Assembly: GCF_014235845.1 (NCBI RefSeq) | Contig: NZ_JACJUQ010000006.1 | Span: forward strand, 62,001-126,000 | Length of the DNA: 64,000 nt | Source of the DNA: Pontivivens nitratireducens | Lineage (GTDB): Bacteria; Pseudomonadota; Alphaproteobacteria; Rhodobacterales; Rhodobacteraceae | Reading direction: 5' to 3' | Shown here: piece after piece, positions 51,157 through 59,268 of the stretch | Position numbering within the stretch: position 1 is the stretch's first letter | Layout: every line of letters begins with the position of its first letter | Made by a program: the position numbers and the translations under genes | The notes under the pieces: generated by a model | Told to the model about the DNA's origin: nothing | Database searches by the model: none | Seen by the model: the letters and a program-made list of their open reading frames with translations, nothing else

Positions 51157-53090
51157 GACGTTTCCTTTCTCAGCAGTGCGATGGGCTGGATGGTTTCGGG
51201 ATTGCTGACCGATGCCAGGTCGCCGGGGTCTTCATCGAGGAAGGCCGCGCGCACGATCCGGCGCATTGTCTTCATGCTGCGGGTCTTGGGCAGGGCCTCG
51301 ACAAAGTGAATCTCACGCGGGCGGAAGGGTTTCGAGACGACTTCACCCACACGGTTCTTGAGCCGCTCGACCAGATCCGCGTCGGGCACCACACCCGGTG
51401 CCGCGACGCATACGCAGACCACGGCCACGCCCTTGATATCATCGGGTGCTGCAATGGCGGCGGCGTCCACGACTTCCCCGGTTTCGGTCAGAGCGCCCTC
51501 GATCTCGGGCGGGCCGATGCGTTTGCCGGCGATGTTGAGCGTGTCGTCCGAACGACCGAGGATATACCACGTGCCGTCAGGATCGCAGCGCACCCAGTCG
51601 CCATGCCGCCAGATGCCGGGATAGGTGGACCAGTAGGTTTCAAGATAGCGTTCACGGTCGCCGCGGATGGCCGGGGTCAGGCCCAGGGGCGGTTGGGTGA
51701 CGACCAGTTCACCCACCTCGCCGGGCGCGGCCTCGCTGCCGTCCTGACGCAGGACCTTGGCCCCGACACCCAGCGCCTGTGCGGAAAATCCGCCGGGACG
51801 AACCTCGTGGAGCACGGTCGAGGTCAGGATCGCGCCGAAAAGCTCGGTTCCGCCGGAGATGTTGAGCGGCACCGCGCGGCGGCGGCAGATATGGTCGAGC
51901 TGCCAGATCCAGGCGTCGTCGGTCCAGGGCTCTCCGGTCGAGGCGACGATGCGAAGGGGCGAAAGATCGTAGCTTGAAAGAGGGGCCGGATCCTGCGTCA
52001 TGAACTGCCGCACCAGGGTTGGCGCGACGCCCATGTGGGTCACCTTCATCTCCGCGGCGATGCGCAGCAGCCTGAAGGGATCGCCGGGCATCGACGGCGC
52101 ACCCTCCGCCAGAACCAGCGTAGCCCCCGACAGCAATACCGACAAAAGCGTGAGCGGGCCCATGACCCAGCCCATATCGGTCATCCACAGATGCCGGTCG
52201 TCATGCTTCATGTCGAGGCCCAGCAGGAAATCCGACGCGGCCTTGGCCTGCACGCCCAGATGGGTGTGCACAACACCCTTGGGCCGTCCGGTCGTGCCCG
52301 AGGTATAGGCGATCATCAGCGCGGCGTCCGCGTCCACGGGATGGGCGGGATAGGTCGGATCCGCCTTTCCGATGCTTTGCTGCCAATCCAGATCGCGGGC
52401 CGGATCGGCCACTTCGCCGCCGAAGCGTCGCAGGCTGATGACGGTATGGACCGAAGGCACGTCCTGAAGGGCCTCGGCCAGTTTGGCCTCCATCCAGACG
52501 GGCGTGCCGCGCCGGGGCGTGGCATCCGCCGTCAGCACCGCCACGGCATCTGAATCGTTCAGTCGGGAGACGATGGCCGGTGGCGCGAATCCGGAAAACA
52601 GCGGCACTGCCACGGCGCCCAGCCGGGCGATCCCCAGCAGCGCGGCCTCGATTTCGGGTATCATGGGCATGTAGATACCCACAGCCTGTCCGGGCTTCAC
52701 GCCACGCTGCGCCAGCGCGGAGGCCACGCGCGCGGTTTCGGCGGCGAGATCGGAATAGGTCCAGCTGCGCTGGCTTCCGTCCTCACCCACCCAGTCGATC
52801 GCGATCTTGTCGGCCAGACCGTTTTCGATGTGAGCGTCCAGACAGGTTTCCGTCAGGTTCAAGGTGCCACCCACGGCCCACCGGATCGATTCCGGCCCAT
52901 CGGATATATCCCTCAGCTGGGTGTAGGGGCGGCTGAACTTTATGCCGGCAAAATTGATTACGCGGTCCCAGAACCAATCCGGTTCAGCATTCGCCCGTTG
53001 GGCAAGGTCTTCATAACTGTCCGCGCCGCAATCCCTCAGGAAAGCTGCGAGCGTGCTTGAACGCTGAATGTCAGAATCTGGCTGGAACAT
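51153..53090 (-). CDS. Acetyl-CoA synthetase-like AMP ligase
   Basis: 645-residue ANL ligase with the acetyl-CoA-synthetase-type N-terminal domain (FWDRVINFAGIKFSRPY, NLTETCLDAHIENGLAD). Core motifs are MIAYTSGTTGRPKGVVHTH, WMTDMGWVMGP, NISGGTELFG, WRHGDWVRCDPDGTWYILGRSDD and SMKTMRRIVR (catalytic-type Lys). The usual acetate-pocket sequences are not kept, so a larger acid is likely. It starts 112 nt after the BadH-like gene, with a hairpin between. Confidence 0.9.
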   Translation of the reverse strand: MFQPDSDIQRSSTLAAFLRDCGADSYEDLAQRANAEPDWFWDRVINFAGIKFSRPYTQLRDISDGPESIRWAVGGTLNLTETCLDAHIENGLADKIAIDWVGEDGSQRSWTYSDLAAETARVASALAQRGVKPGQAVGIYMPMIPEIEAALLGIARLGAVAVPLFSGFAPPAIVSRLNDSDAVAVLTADATPRRGTPVWMEAKLAEALQDVPSVHTVISLRRFGGEVADPARDLDWQQSIGKADPTYPAHPVDADAALMIAYTSGTTGRPKGVVHTHLGVQAKAASDFLLGLDMKHDDRHLWMTDMGWVMGPLTLLSVLLSGATLVLAEGAPSMPGDPFRLLRIAAEMKVTHMGVAPTLVRQFMTQDPAPLSSYDLSPLRIVASTGEPWTDDAWIWQLDHICRRRAVPLNISGGTELFGAILTSTVLHEVRPGGFSAQALGVGAKVLRQDGSEAAPGEVGELVVTQPPLGLTPAIRGDRERYLETYWSTYPGIWRHGDWVRCDPDGTWYILGRSDDTLNIAGKRIGPPEIEGALTETGEVVDAAAIAAPDDIKGVAVVCVCVAAPGVVPDADLVERLKNRVGEVVSKPFRPREIHFVEALPKTRSMKTMRRIVRAAFLDEDPGDLASVSNPETIQPIALLRKETS

Positions 53091-53165
53091 GTGTCACCTT
53101 TCTTCAACGAAAAAGGGCCGCACCGGTGGCGCAGCCAGTTAGGGAGGTAACTTTGTACACGGATC

Positions 53166-53197
53166 GGCGGCCATGCCCAGTGAGAAGCATGGCCGCC
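53166..53197 (-). terminator. Hairpin after the BadH-like gene
   Basis: Perfect 10-bp arms GGCGGCCATG (53166-53175) and CATGGCCGCC (53188-53197) with a 12-nt loop, placed 5 nt behind the stop codon of the leftward SDR gene. No T-run. It may attenuate read-through into the ligase gene. Confidence 0.7.
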
Positions 53198-53202
53198 AGC
53201 GA

Positions 53203-53964
53203 TCATCCGTGCATGGACAGACCGCCCGAAACCGAAATCACCTGGCCGGTGATGAATCCGGCGTCATCGGACGACAGGAAGCAGATGACCCCGGGATAAT
53301 CCGTGGGCTGTGCCAGACGCTTCATCGGAATGGCCCGCTTCAGCCCCTCCGCGATTTTCTGGCCGGCTTCGCCCTGTGCAACCTGGGCGAACAGCGGCGT
53401 ATCGGTCGGTCCCGGTGCGACGGCGTTCAGCTGGACACCCTTGCGTGCGAGCTCACGTGCAACGGTTTTCGTGAACGAGATGATGCCGCCCTTGCAAGCG
53501 GAATACACAGCCTCACCCGACGAGCCGACACGGCCCGCATCCGATGCGATGTTGACCACGCGGCCGCCACCGTTCTTGACCATGCCCGGCAGCACCGCGT
53601 GGTGCATGTTCAGGGGGCCGTAAAGATTGATGTCGATGATCTTTTTCCAGAGATCCTCATCGGTATCCAGGAACGGCTTGATCAGATCCCAGCCGGCATT
53701 GTTCACCAGCACGTCGATCGGGCCGCCAGCCTCGAACTCCGCAACTGCCTTGTCGACCTGTGCGCGGTCGGTGATGTCAGCCTTGAAGGCGGACGCCTTT
53801 CCACCGGCATCAACGATCAGTTGTGCGGTTTCGCGTGCTCCATCCTCGTTCATATCGAAAACAGCAACCTCGGCACCTTCTTCGCCGAACCGTTCGCAGA
53901 CAGCGCGCCCGATGCCGCTGCCACCGCCGGTCACGATTACACGTTTTCCACTCAATCCTCGCAT
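53203..53964 (-). CDS. badH: BadH-like 2-hydroxycyclohexanecarboxyl-CoA dehydrogenase
   Basis: 253-residue classical SDR, very like BadH of Rhodopseudomonas as far as I recall it: MRGLSGKRVIVTGGGSGIG, LVNNAGWDLIKPF, NMHHAVLPGMV, NIASDAGRVGSSGEAVYSAC and the end FITGQVISVSGGLSMHG. The catalytic Tyr and Lys (YSACK) are present. BadH oxidises 2-hydroxycyclohexanecarboxyl-CoA to the 2-keto ester in cyclohexanecarboxylate degradation. GAGGAGG precedes the start at 53964. It is divergent from the TetR-TetR regulator and shares operator site 7 with it. Confidence 0.82.
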   Translation of the reverse strand: MRGLSGKRVIVTGGGSGIGRAVCERFGEEGAEVAVFDMNEDGARETAQLIVDAGGKASAFKADITDRAQVDKAVAEFEAGGPIDVLVNNAGWDLIKPFLDTDEDLWKKIIDINLYGPLNMHHAVLPGMVKNGGGRVVNIASDAGRVGSSGEAVYSACKGGIISFTKTVARELARKGVQLNAVAPGPTDTPLFAQVAQGEAGQKIAEGLKRAIPMKRLAQPTDYPGVICFLSSDDAGFITGQVISVSGGLSMHG

Positions 53965-54027
53965 ATGGAGGTCCTCCTCTTTCGCTGGCGTCATTACAAA
54001 GAACTTGATTCGAGCGTCCTTTCGCGT

Positions 54028-54055
54028 ATTCTAACACTTGTTAGATTTATTGCAA
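54028..54055. promoter_or_regulatory. Divergent promoter/operator at the regulator gene (site 7)
   Basis: CTAACA-CT-TGTTAG at 54031-54044, between the BadH-like gene and the double-TetR gene. On the minus strand TTGCAA (54055-54050), 16-bp spacer and TAGAAT (54033-54028) form a promoter for badH. On the plus strand TAGATT (54042-54047) can be the -10 for the regulator, with a poor -35. The location implies autoregulation. Confidence 0.78.
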
Positions 54056-54090
54056 TGGACAGCCTTGTCACTGACAAGTATCGACTATGA

Positions 54091-55419
54091 ATGGTGAGGC
54101 AGTTTGATGACGACACGCAAACCGACGATGATTTGAGCAAGTCGGAGAGGACACGCGGAGACATTCTCGCAGCGGCTGCCTGCCTTTTCCGTCACGAAGG
54201 TTACTATGCGACAACGATGCGCAGCATCGCGCAGGAAACCGGTATCGAAGCGGGCAGCATCTACTACCATTTCGACTCGAAGGACCAGATATTGAGCGAG
54301 GTGCTCGATATCGGTGTTCGCGCGCTCTATGAACAGGTCAGCAGCATAATTCGCGCTAACAAGGGCCATCCGGAGCGGTTTCGCGAGACATTCGCGCAGC
54401 TCATCGAAACGCATCTGACCTATCTGTTGACGACAAGTGACTATACCTCGGCCAATATCCGGAATTATCCGATGTTGTCGGACGAGGCTCGCGCGCCCCA
54501 CCGGGATCTGCGTGCCTCCTACGCACGGGTCTGGAGCGAATTTCTCGAAGAAGCCAAGGAAGCGGACCTTTTGAGGAGGGACATCTCCGTTTCGGCCATT
54601 CGGCAGTTTGTGCTCAGCGCGATGAACTGGACCGTCGAATGGTATGACGTGGACCGGCATCCCGTGCATGTCCTGGCGGAACGCATGAGCAATCTCATAC
54701 TTGACGGAATGTCATCGCGTCACCGCGCGGATACCGGCGGGTCCAAGATGATCAGTCACATTGCCTACAAGGCCCCTGAGGCGACAGGCAAGGCGGCGAA
54801 AACCCGTTCCGATATCCTGCTGGCCGCCGCGCGCGTGCTGCGGGACAATGGTTTCAAGGCGACCACATTGCGGCAGATCGCTGCAGAAGCGGACATGCAG
54901 GCGGGCAGTGTCTACTATCATTTCAAATCCAAGGAAGAGATAGTGGACGAGGTTCTGAACGCGGGATTGAGCGATTTGCTATCCGGTGTCAGCGCCGCGG
55001 TAGAAGAGTTTCACGAACCTTACGACCATTACGCCAGGATCGCGACGGCCATCTGGACGCATCTGGATTTCCTGTTCAAGGCGAGCGAATTCACGTCCGC
55101 CAATATCAGAAGTTATGGGATGCTGCCCAACCACTTCAGGGAAAGACACGGCAAAATCCGGCATGATTACGGAAGGCTCTGGGACAGAATACTCAGAGAC
55201 GCGCAAAAGGACGACGCGATCAGATCGGATATCAAGATCGTTCCCCTGCGGCAGGTGATGCTGGGCGCCCTGAACTGGACGGTGGAGTGGTTCGATCCAA
55301 ACAGGACGGGCGCGGACGGCTACCTTTCCCTTCCCGAATTCTCCGAAATGCTCATCAAGCTGCTGCTCGAAGGGATTTGCAACAGAGCGGACCCCACCGA
55401 ACAGGTGCAGATCCACTGA
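54091..55419 (+). CDS. Tandem double-TetR transcriptional regulator
   Basis: 442-residue protein made of two complete TetR-family units. Unit 1 HTH about residues 21-66 (RGDILAAAACLFRHEGYYAT, then GSIYYHF at 55-61); unit 2 HTH about 238-284 (RSDILLAAARVLRDNGFKAT, then GSVYYHF at 272-278). The ligand domains also repeat: TSANIRNYPML and TSANIRSYGML, AMNWTVEW (from 178) and ALNWTVEW (from 394). The repeat period is about 217 residues. It is probably a repressor relieved by an acyl-CoA and is the prime candidate for the CTAACA-NN-TGTTAG sites. The Shine-Dalgarno is weak; site 7 lies 47 nt upstream. Confidence 0.92.
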   Translation: MVRQFDDDTQTDDDLSKSERTRGDILAAAACLFRHEGYYATTMRSIAQETGIEAGSIYYHFDSKDQILSEVLDIGVRALYEQVSSIIRANKGHPERFRETFAQLIETHLTYLLTTSDYTSANIRNYPMLSDEARAPHRDLRASYARVWSEFLEEAKEADLLRRDISVSAIRQFVLSAMNWTVEWYDVDRHPVHVLAERMSNLILDGMSSRHRADTGGSKMISHIAYKAPEATGKAAKTRSDILLAAARVLRDNGFKATTLRQIAAEADMQAGSVYYHFKSKEEIVDEVLNAGLSDLLSGVSAAVEEFHEPYDHYARIATAIWTHLDFLFKASEFTSANIRSYGMLPNHFRERHGKIRHDYGRLWDRILRDAQKDDAIRSDIKIVPLRQVMLGALNWTVEWFDPNRTGADGYLSLPEFSEMLIKLLLEGICNRADPTEQVQIH

Positions 55420-55499
55420 GTTCTGCGCTGGCGCGGCCCCCGTCCCGATCAGACGAGAGGCCGGCCCGCCCGGTCAGGGGGATCAGGTCAGAAGCCAGA

Positions 55500-55904
55500 T
55501 CACACCAGAAGGAAGTGATATAGCCCTTCTGCGATCGGTTTTTCCCGCTCTATCTGCCAGGTAATCACGCTGAGGCTGGCGATGCGCTTGCCCTTGCGGG
55601 TGACATCGGCGCGGGCATATAGCGGCCCCTTCATGCCCGGTCTGAGGTAATCCACCGTTAGATTGATCGGCTTGGCCGGAACGTCCGCGAAATCGGGATG
55701 GACGGCGATGGCGGCCGTCGCCTCCATGAAGCTGGCGATGATGCCGCCGTGGTAATGCTCCATGACCGGGTTTCCGATATGGCGTGATTCAAAGGTCATC
55801 TCCGCTTCGGCATGCAGGTTGTCCAGGCTTTGCACCTCGAAGTTGAGAAACCGGAAGAACGGAACCCGGGAGACATTGGCATTGACGGTTTGCAAATCAA
55901 TCAC
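55500..55904 (-). CDS. PaaI-type hot-dog thioesterase 2
   Basis: 134-residue hot-dog protein. The motif VMEHYHGGIIASFMEATAAI matches the PaaI/thioesterase active-site helix, followed by NLTVDYLRPGMKGPLYARAD. It overlaps the related gene at 55897 by 8 nt; two adjacent hot-dog genes may give a heteromeric enzyme. It is the last gene of the leftward operon from site 8. Confidence 0.88.
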   Translation of the reverse strand: MIDLQTVNANVSRVPFFRFLNFEVQSLDNLHAEAEMTFESRHIGNPVMEHYHGGIIASFMEATAAIAVHPDFADVPAKPINLTVDYLRPGMKGPLYARADVTRKGKRIASLSVITWQIEREKPIAEGLYHFLLV

Positions 55905-56382
55905 GGGTTTTTCCTTTTGTCATCGCGTCAAACAGGCTGACGTCGCCGCGGGTCAATGCAAACGAGGCGGTTCCACGGGCGATTTCCGCGTCCTCATGGC
56001 CATCGAAACAGATACTGCCGGAATTGAAGGCGATATGCCGGGTTTTCCGAAAGCAATGCGCGCGAACGATGACATCCGAGCGGGAGCGCGCCGGGCGCAG
56101 ATAGTCAACTCTGAGGTCCAGGGTCGCCATGGTGCTGACCCCTTCGATGGACACGAAGTTCGCCAGCCCGAAGACACTGTCCAGCAGGGCCGTCAGGATG
56201 CCGCCATGCAGCAGGGTTTGATCGCTGTCGACACAGAAGTCTGGATTGAACGGCATGCGGACCCGAACCCCCTCGGAGGAGACGTCTTCGATATCGAGCG
56301 CCATGTGGGTGATCAGGCCCTTGCCACGCGCATTCCACATCTGCGCGATCTGTTCCATTTTCGTCTTGCTGATGTCAGACAT
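55897..56382 (-). CDS. PaaI-type hot-dog thioesterase 3
   Basis: 161-residue hot-dog thioesterase. DQTLLHGGILTALLDSVFG is the active-site region and DLRVDYLRPARSRSDVIVRA the next strand pair. It is a sister of the gene at 55500, with a similar VDYLRP element. GGAAAG precedes the ATG. It lies 12 nt after the crotonase gene in the same operon. Confidence 0.88.
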   Translation of the reverse strand: MSDISKTKMEQIAQMWNARGKGLITHMALDIEDVSSEGVRVRMPFNPDFCVDSDQTLLHGGILTALLDSVFGLANFVSIEGVSTMATLDLRVDYLRPARSRSDVIVRAHCFRKTRHIAFNSGSICFDGHEDAEIARGTASFALTRGDVSLFDAMTKGKTRD

Positions 56383-56394
56383 GCGGTCTTTCCT

Positions 56395-57198
56395 TTAGCG
56401 CCCGGTAAAGCTGGGTTTTCGTTTTTCCATAAACGCGGAGACCGCCTCATGGTGGTCCTCGGTCTGATGCATCAGCGCCTGATAGGCCGCTGCGGAATTC
56501 AGGAAATCAGGCAGATCCATCCGTTCGGCGTTGCGCATCAGGCGCTTGGCAACCCGTACAGCACGCGGCGGCTTGGCTGCAATGACCGACGCCCGTTCGC
56601 GTGCCCGTTCCATGAGGTTTTCATGGGGCACGACATCCAGAACCATACCGATTTCAAGCGCCTCCTTCGCCTCGACCATACGGCCCGAGAATGTCAGGTC
56701 GGCGGCCCGTTGATGGCCCAGACGGCGCAGCATGAACCAACTGCCCGCATCGCCCGGAATGATCCCGAGGTTCAGGAACACCTCGCCGAACTTCGCTTTC
56801 TCGGATGCAATGCGCATGTCGCACATCATCGTCAGATCGCATCCCGCGCCGACCGCAGGGCCGTTGACCGCCGCGATGGTGGGGATGTCCATGTTGTAGA
56901 GCGCCTGCGGCAGGCGCTGCACGCCGTTGACATAGCTTTCGGCGGCGGCCAGCGGTTCCTTGCGGAAAATGCCGTCGGGATCGTTCATTTCCTTGATATC
57001 GCCGCCGGCGCAGAATGCCGTGCCGGCACCGGTCAGGATCATGACGCTGACCTGCGGATCGGCCTGCACCTTCGCGAAGGTATCCAGAAGGGCCGAAATC
57101 ATTTCGTTTCCGGTAATCGGATTGCGACGCTCCGGATCGTTCAGCGTAACGGTGGCAATCCTGTCAGCGATATTCAGAAGGACAATGGGTTCACTCAT
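56395..57198 (-). CDS. Enoyl-CoA hydratase/isomerase family protein 5
   Basis: 267-residue crotonase-fold protein with FCAGGDIKEM and NGPAVGAGCDLTMMCD. The active-site stretch FGEVFLNLGIIPGDAGSW has no Glu at the first hydratase position but has a nearby Glu and an Asp in PGDAG; the second position is Asp (AADLTFSG). It groups with isomerase-like members rather than classical hydratases. It overlaps the SDR gene at 57191 by 8 nt. Confidence 0.85.
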   Translation of the reverse strand: MSEPIVLLNIADRIATVTLNDPERRNPITGNEMISALLDTFAKVQADPQVSVMILTGAGTAFCAGGDIKEMNDPDGIFRKEPLAAAESYVNGVQRLPQALYNMDIPTIAAVNGPAVGAGCDLTMMCDMRIASEKAKFGEVFLNLGIIPGDAGSWFMLRRLGHQRAADLTFSGRMVEAKEALEIGMVLDVVPHENLMERARERASVIAAKPPRAVRVAKRLMRNAERMDLPDFLNSAAAYQALMHQTEDHHEAVSAFMEKRKPSFTGR

Positions 57199-58045
57199 CT
57201 TTTCCGTCTCCGCGCTCGCGTTTGTCGAACATATCGGGGTTGATCATATCGCGCGCGTCATGACCCATGTGAAGGGTTTCGCCGCCATCGACATAGATGT
57301 CCTCACCGGTGATGAAGTTCCCCAGATCAGACGCGAGGAAAATGATGGTGCCGGCGATGTCCTCGGCCATGCCCATCCGGTTGAGGACCGAGCGGTTCAG
57401 CTGTTTCCACCGCTCGGGCGGGATGGGATAGCGGCCAAGCGCTTCGGTCTTGATCGTGCCCGGCGCGACGCAATTGAGGCGAATGCCATACTCGCCCCAT
57501 TCGGCGGCAAGCGTCTTCATCATGCCGGTAACACCCGCGCGGGCGGCAACGGTGTGGGTAAACCCGGTAAGTGCGGTCCGCCCTGAAATCGCAGTAACGA
57601 ACACGACCGATCCGCCGTTATCATACATGAAATGATCGGCGGCTGCGCGGGTCATCTGCCATGACCCGATCAGGTTGTTGCGGATCACCGCCTCGAAGCC
57701 CTTGTTGGTGATATCGCGCGCAGCGGCGATGTACTGCCCGCCTGCATTGTTCACCAGCACGTCAAGCTGCCCGTAATGTTCCTTGATGCGGCCCATCGCG
57801 TTTTCGATGCTGTCCTCGTCGCGGGTGTCGCCAGGAACGACGAACGCCTCTCCACCCGCTGCACGGATCATTTCGGCAGTCTCCTCCAGCGGTTCCTCGC
57901 GGCGCGCGAACAGCGCCAGTCTGGCCCCGCAGGAGGCCATTTCCAGTGCCGTTGCCCGGCCCATTCCCGAACCCGATCCGGTGACAAGGGCCACCTGGCC
58001 CGCCATCAGATCCGGTGCATAACGCGATGTCTTTTTCTCGCTCAT
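57191..58045 (-). CDS. SDR family reductase, dienoyl/enoyl-CoA reductase-like 2
   Basis: 284-residue SDR with TGSGSGMGRATALE and VNNAGGQYIAAARD. As in the gene at 10963, the Tyr-x3-Lys site is replaced: HTVAARAGVTGMMKTLAAEW has Thr for Tyr and Arg for Lys. VAPGTIKTEALGRYP and YVDGGETLHMG complete the fold. It belongs to the 2,4-dienoyl-CoA/enoyl-CoA reductase-like branch. It is a second copy of this uncommon type in the window, 38% or so similar by eye, not an exact duplicate. Confidence 0.83.
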   Translation of the reverse strand: MSEKKTSRYAPDLMAGQVALVTGSGSGMGRATALEMASCGARLALFARREEPLEETAEMIRAAGGEAFVVPGDTRDEDSIENAMGRIKEHYGQLDVLVNNAGGQYIAAARDITNKGFEAVIRNNLIGSWQMTRAAADHFMYDNGGSVVFVTAISGRTALTGFTHTVAARAGVTGMMKTLAAEWGEYGIRLNCVAPGTIKTEALGRYPIPPERWKQLNRSVLNRMGMAEDIAGTIIFLASDLGNFITGEDIYVDGGETLHMGHDARDMINPDMFDKRERGDGKDE

Positions 58046-58055
58046 GTTTTCACTC

Positions 58056-59255
58056 TCAGTTTTTCAGAAGTTCGCCGGAAATGATCAGCTTGCGCACTTC
58101 CTGAGTGCCCGCGCCAACCTCCAGAACACGGCCCGTGCGGTAAAGCCGGTTCACTTCCGTGTCGCGCATGTAGCCCGACCCGCCGTGGATCTGGACGGCC
58201 TTGTCCAGCACGAATGACGTGACCTCGGCGGCCTTGAAGATCGCGGCGGCGGTCAGCTTGTGAATTTCGCCGCGTCCGCCTTCGCCCTCCTTCAGGCCCT
58301 CGCACATCGCGACGGTTTTCAGCGACAGGCTGCGCGCCGCCTCAAGCTGTGTGTACATGTCGGCCAGCATCGCCTGCACCATCTGGAAGCTGGCGATCGG
58401 CTTGCCGAACTGCTGGCGCGTCTTGGCGTAGTCGATGGAGATATCCAGCGCCCGCTGTGCAATGCCCAGGGCGTTGAAGCAGACGATAGCGCGCTCCAGG
58501 TCCAGCCCCGACATCGTGACCGCCACACCGCCGTCCAGCTTGCCCACCATGTTCTTGGCGGGCACGCGGCAATCCTGGAAAACCAGCTCCCCGGTCGGCG
58601 ACCCGCGAAAACCCATCTTGTTGAGCTTCTGCGCCACCTTGAAACCGGGTGTGTCCGTCTCGACGATGAAGGCTGAAATCCCCTTGGCGCCCTTTTCGGG
58701 TGAGGTCTTGGCATAGACCAGCACCAGATCGGCAATCGGCCCGTTGGTGATATAGATCTTTGACCCGTTCAGGATGTAGTCGTCGCCATCCTTCCTGGCC
58801 GTGGTGCGCATTGAGCCGAGCGCGTCGGACCCGGCACCCGGTTCGGTCAGGCCCAGTGCGCCGACCAGCGTGCCGTTGCATAGCCCCGGCAGATATTTGC
58901 GGCGCAGATCGTCATTGGCGTTGCGGTAGATATTGTTGACGCACAGGTTGTCATGCGCCACATGCGTCAGCCCGATCGCGGCAGAGGCGCGCGACAGTTC
59001 TTCGGTGATGATGCAGGCGGAGGTAAAATCGAGCCCGGCACCGCCGAATTCCGGCGGCACGTTCAGGCCGAGATACCCCATCTCCCCCAGCTTGGGAAAG
59101 ACGGAGGGCGGCAGGTCGTCGGTGTCGTCCATTTCCGCGTTCAGGTGGTGGAACTCGGACATGAAGAACTTGCCGGCCTGATCGGCCAGCGCCTGCTGTT
59201 CATCCGTCTTGAAATGAGTCGGAAGGTCGATGTCGTTGCGCAGTTGCTTGTTCAT
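58056..59255 (-). CDS. Acyl-CoA dehydrogenase 7 (isovaleryl/citronellyl-CoA type)
   Basis: 399-residue dehydrogenase of the isovaleryl-CoA (LiuA/AtuD-like) branch. Catalytic Glu254 is in SGLDLERAIV, the same number as in human IVD. Also visible are HDNLCVNNIYRNAND, LGLTEPGAGSDALGSMRTTA and YITNGPIADLVLVYAK; the C-terminal motif is EVGAGTQEVRKLII. It would desaturate a branched acyl-CoA. Start 59255 is used because the longer frame reads into the upstream gene's 3' end. It is a tandem paralog of the gene at 59269. Confidence 0.93.
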   Translation of the reverse strand: MNKQLRNDIDLPTHFKTDEQQALADQAGKFFMSEFHHLNAEMDDTDDLPPSVFPKLGEMGYLGLNVPPEFGGAGLDFTSACIITEELSRASAAIGLTHVAHDNLCVNNIYRNANDDLRRKYLPGLCNGTLVGALGLTEPGAGSDALGSMRTTARKDGDDYILNGSKIYITNGPIADLVLVYAKTSPEKGAKGISAFIVETDTPGFKVAQKLNKMGFRGSPTGELVFQDCRVPAKNMVGKLDGGVAVTMSGLDLERAIVCFNALGIAQRALDISIDYAKTRQQFGKPIASFQMVQAMLADMYTQLEAARSLSLKTVAMCEGLKEGEGGRGEIHKLTAAAIFKAAEVTSFVLDKAVQIHGGSGYMRDTEVNRLYRTGRVLEVGAGTQEVRKLIISGELLKN

Positions 59256-59268
59256 GATCTTGTCCCCC

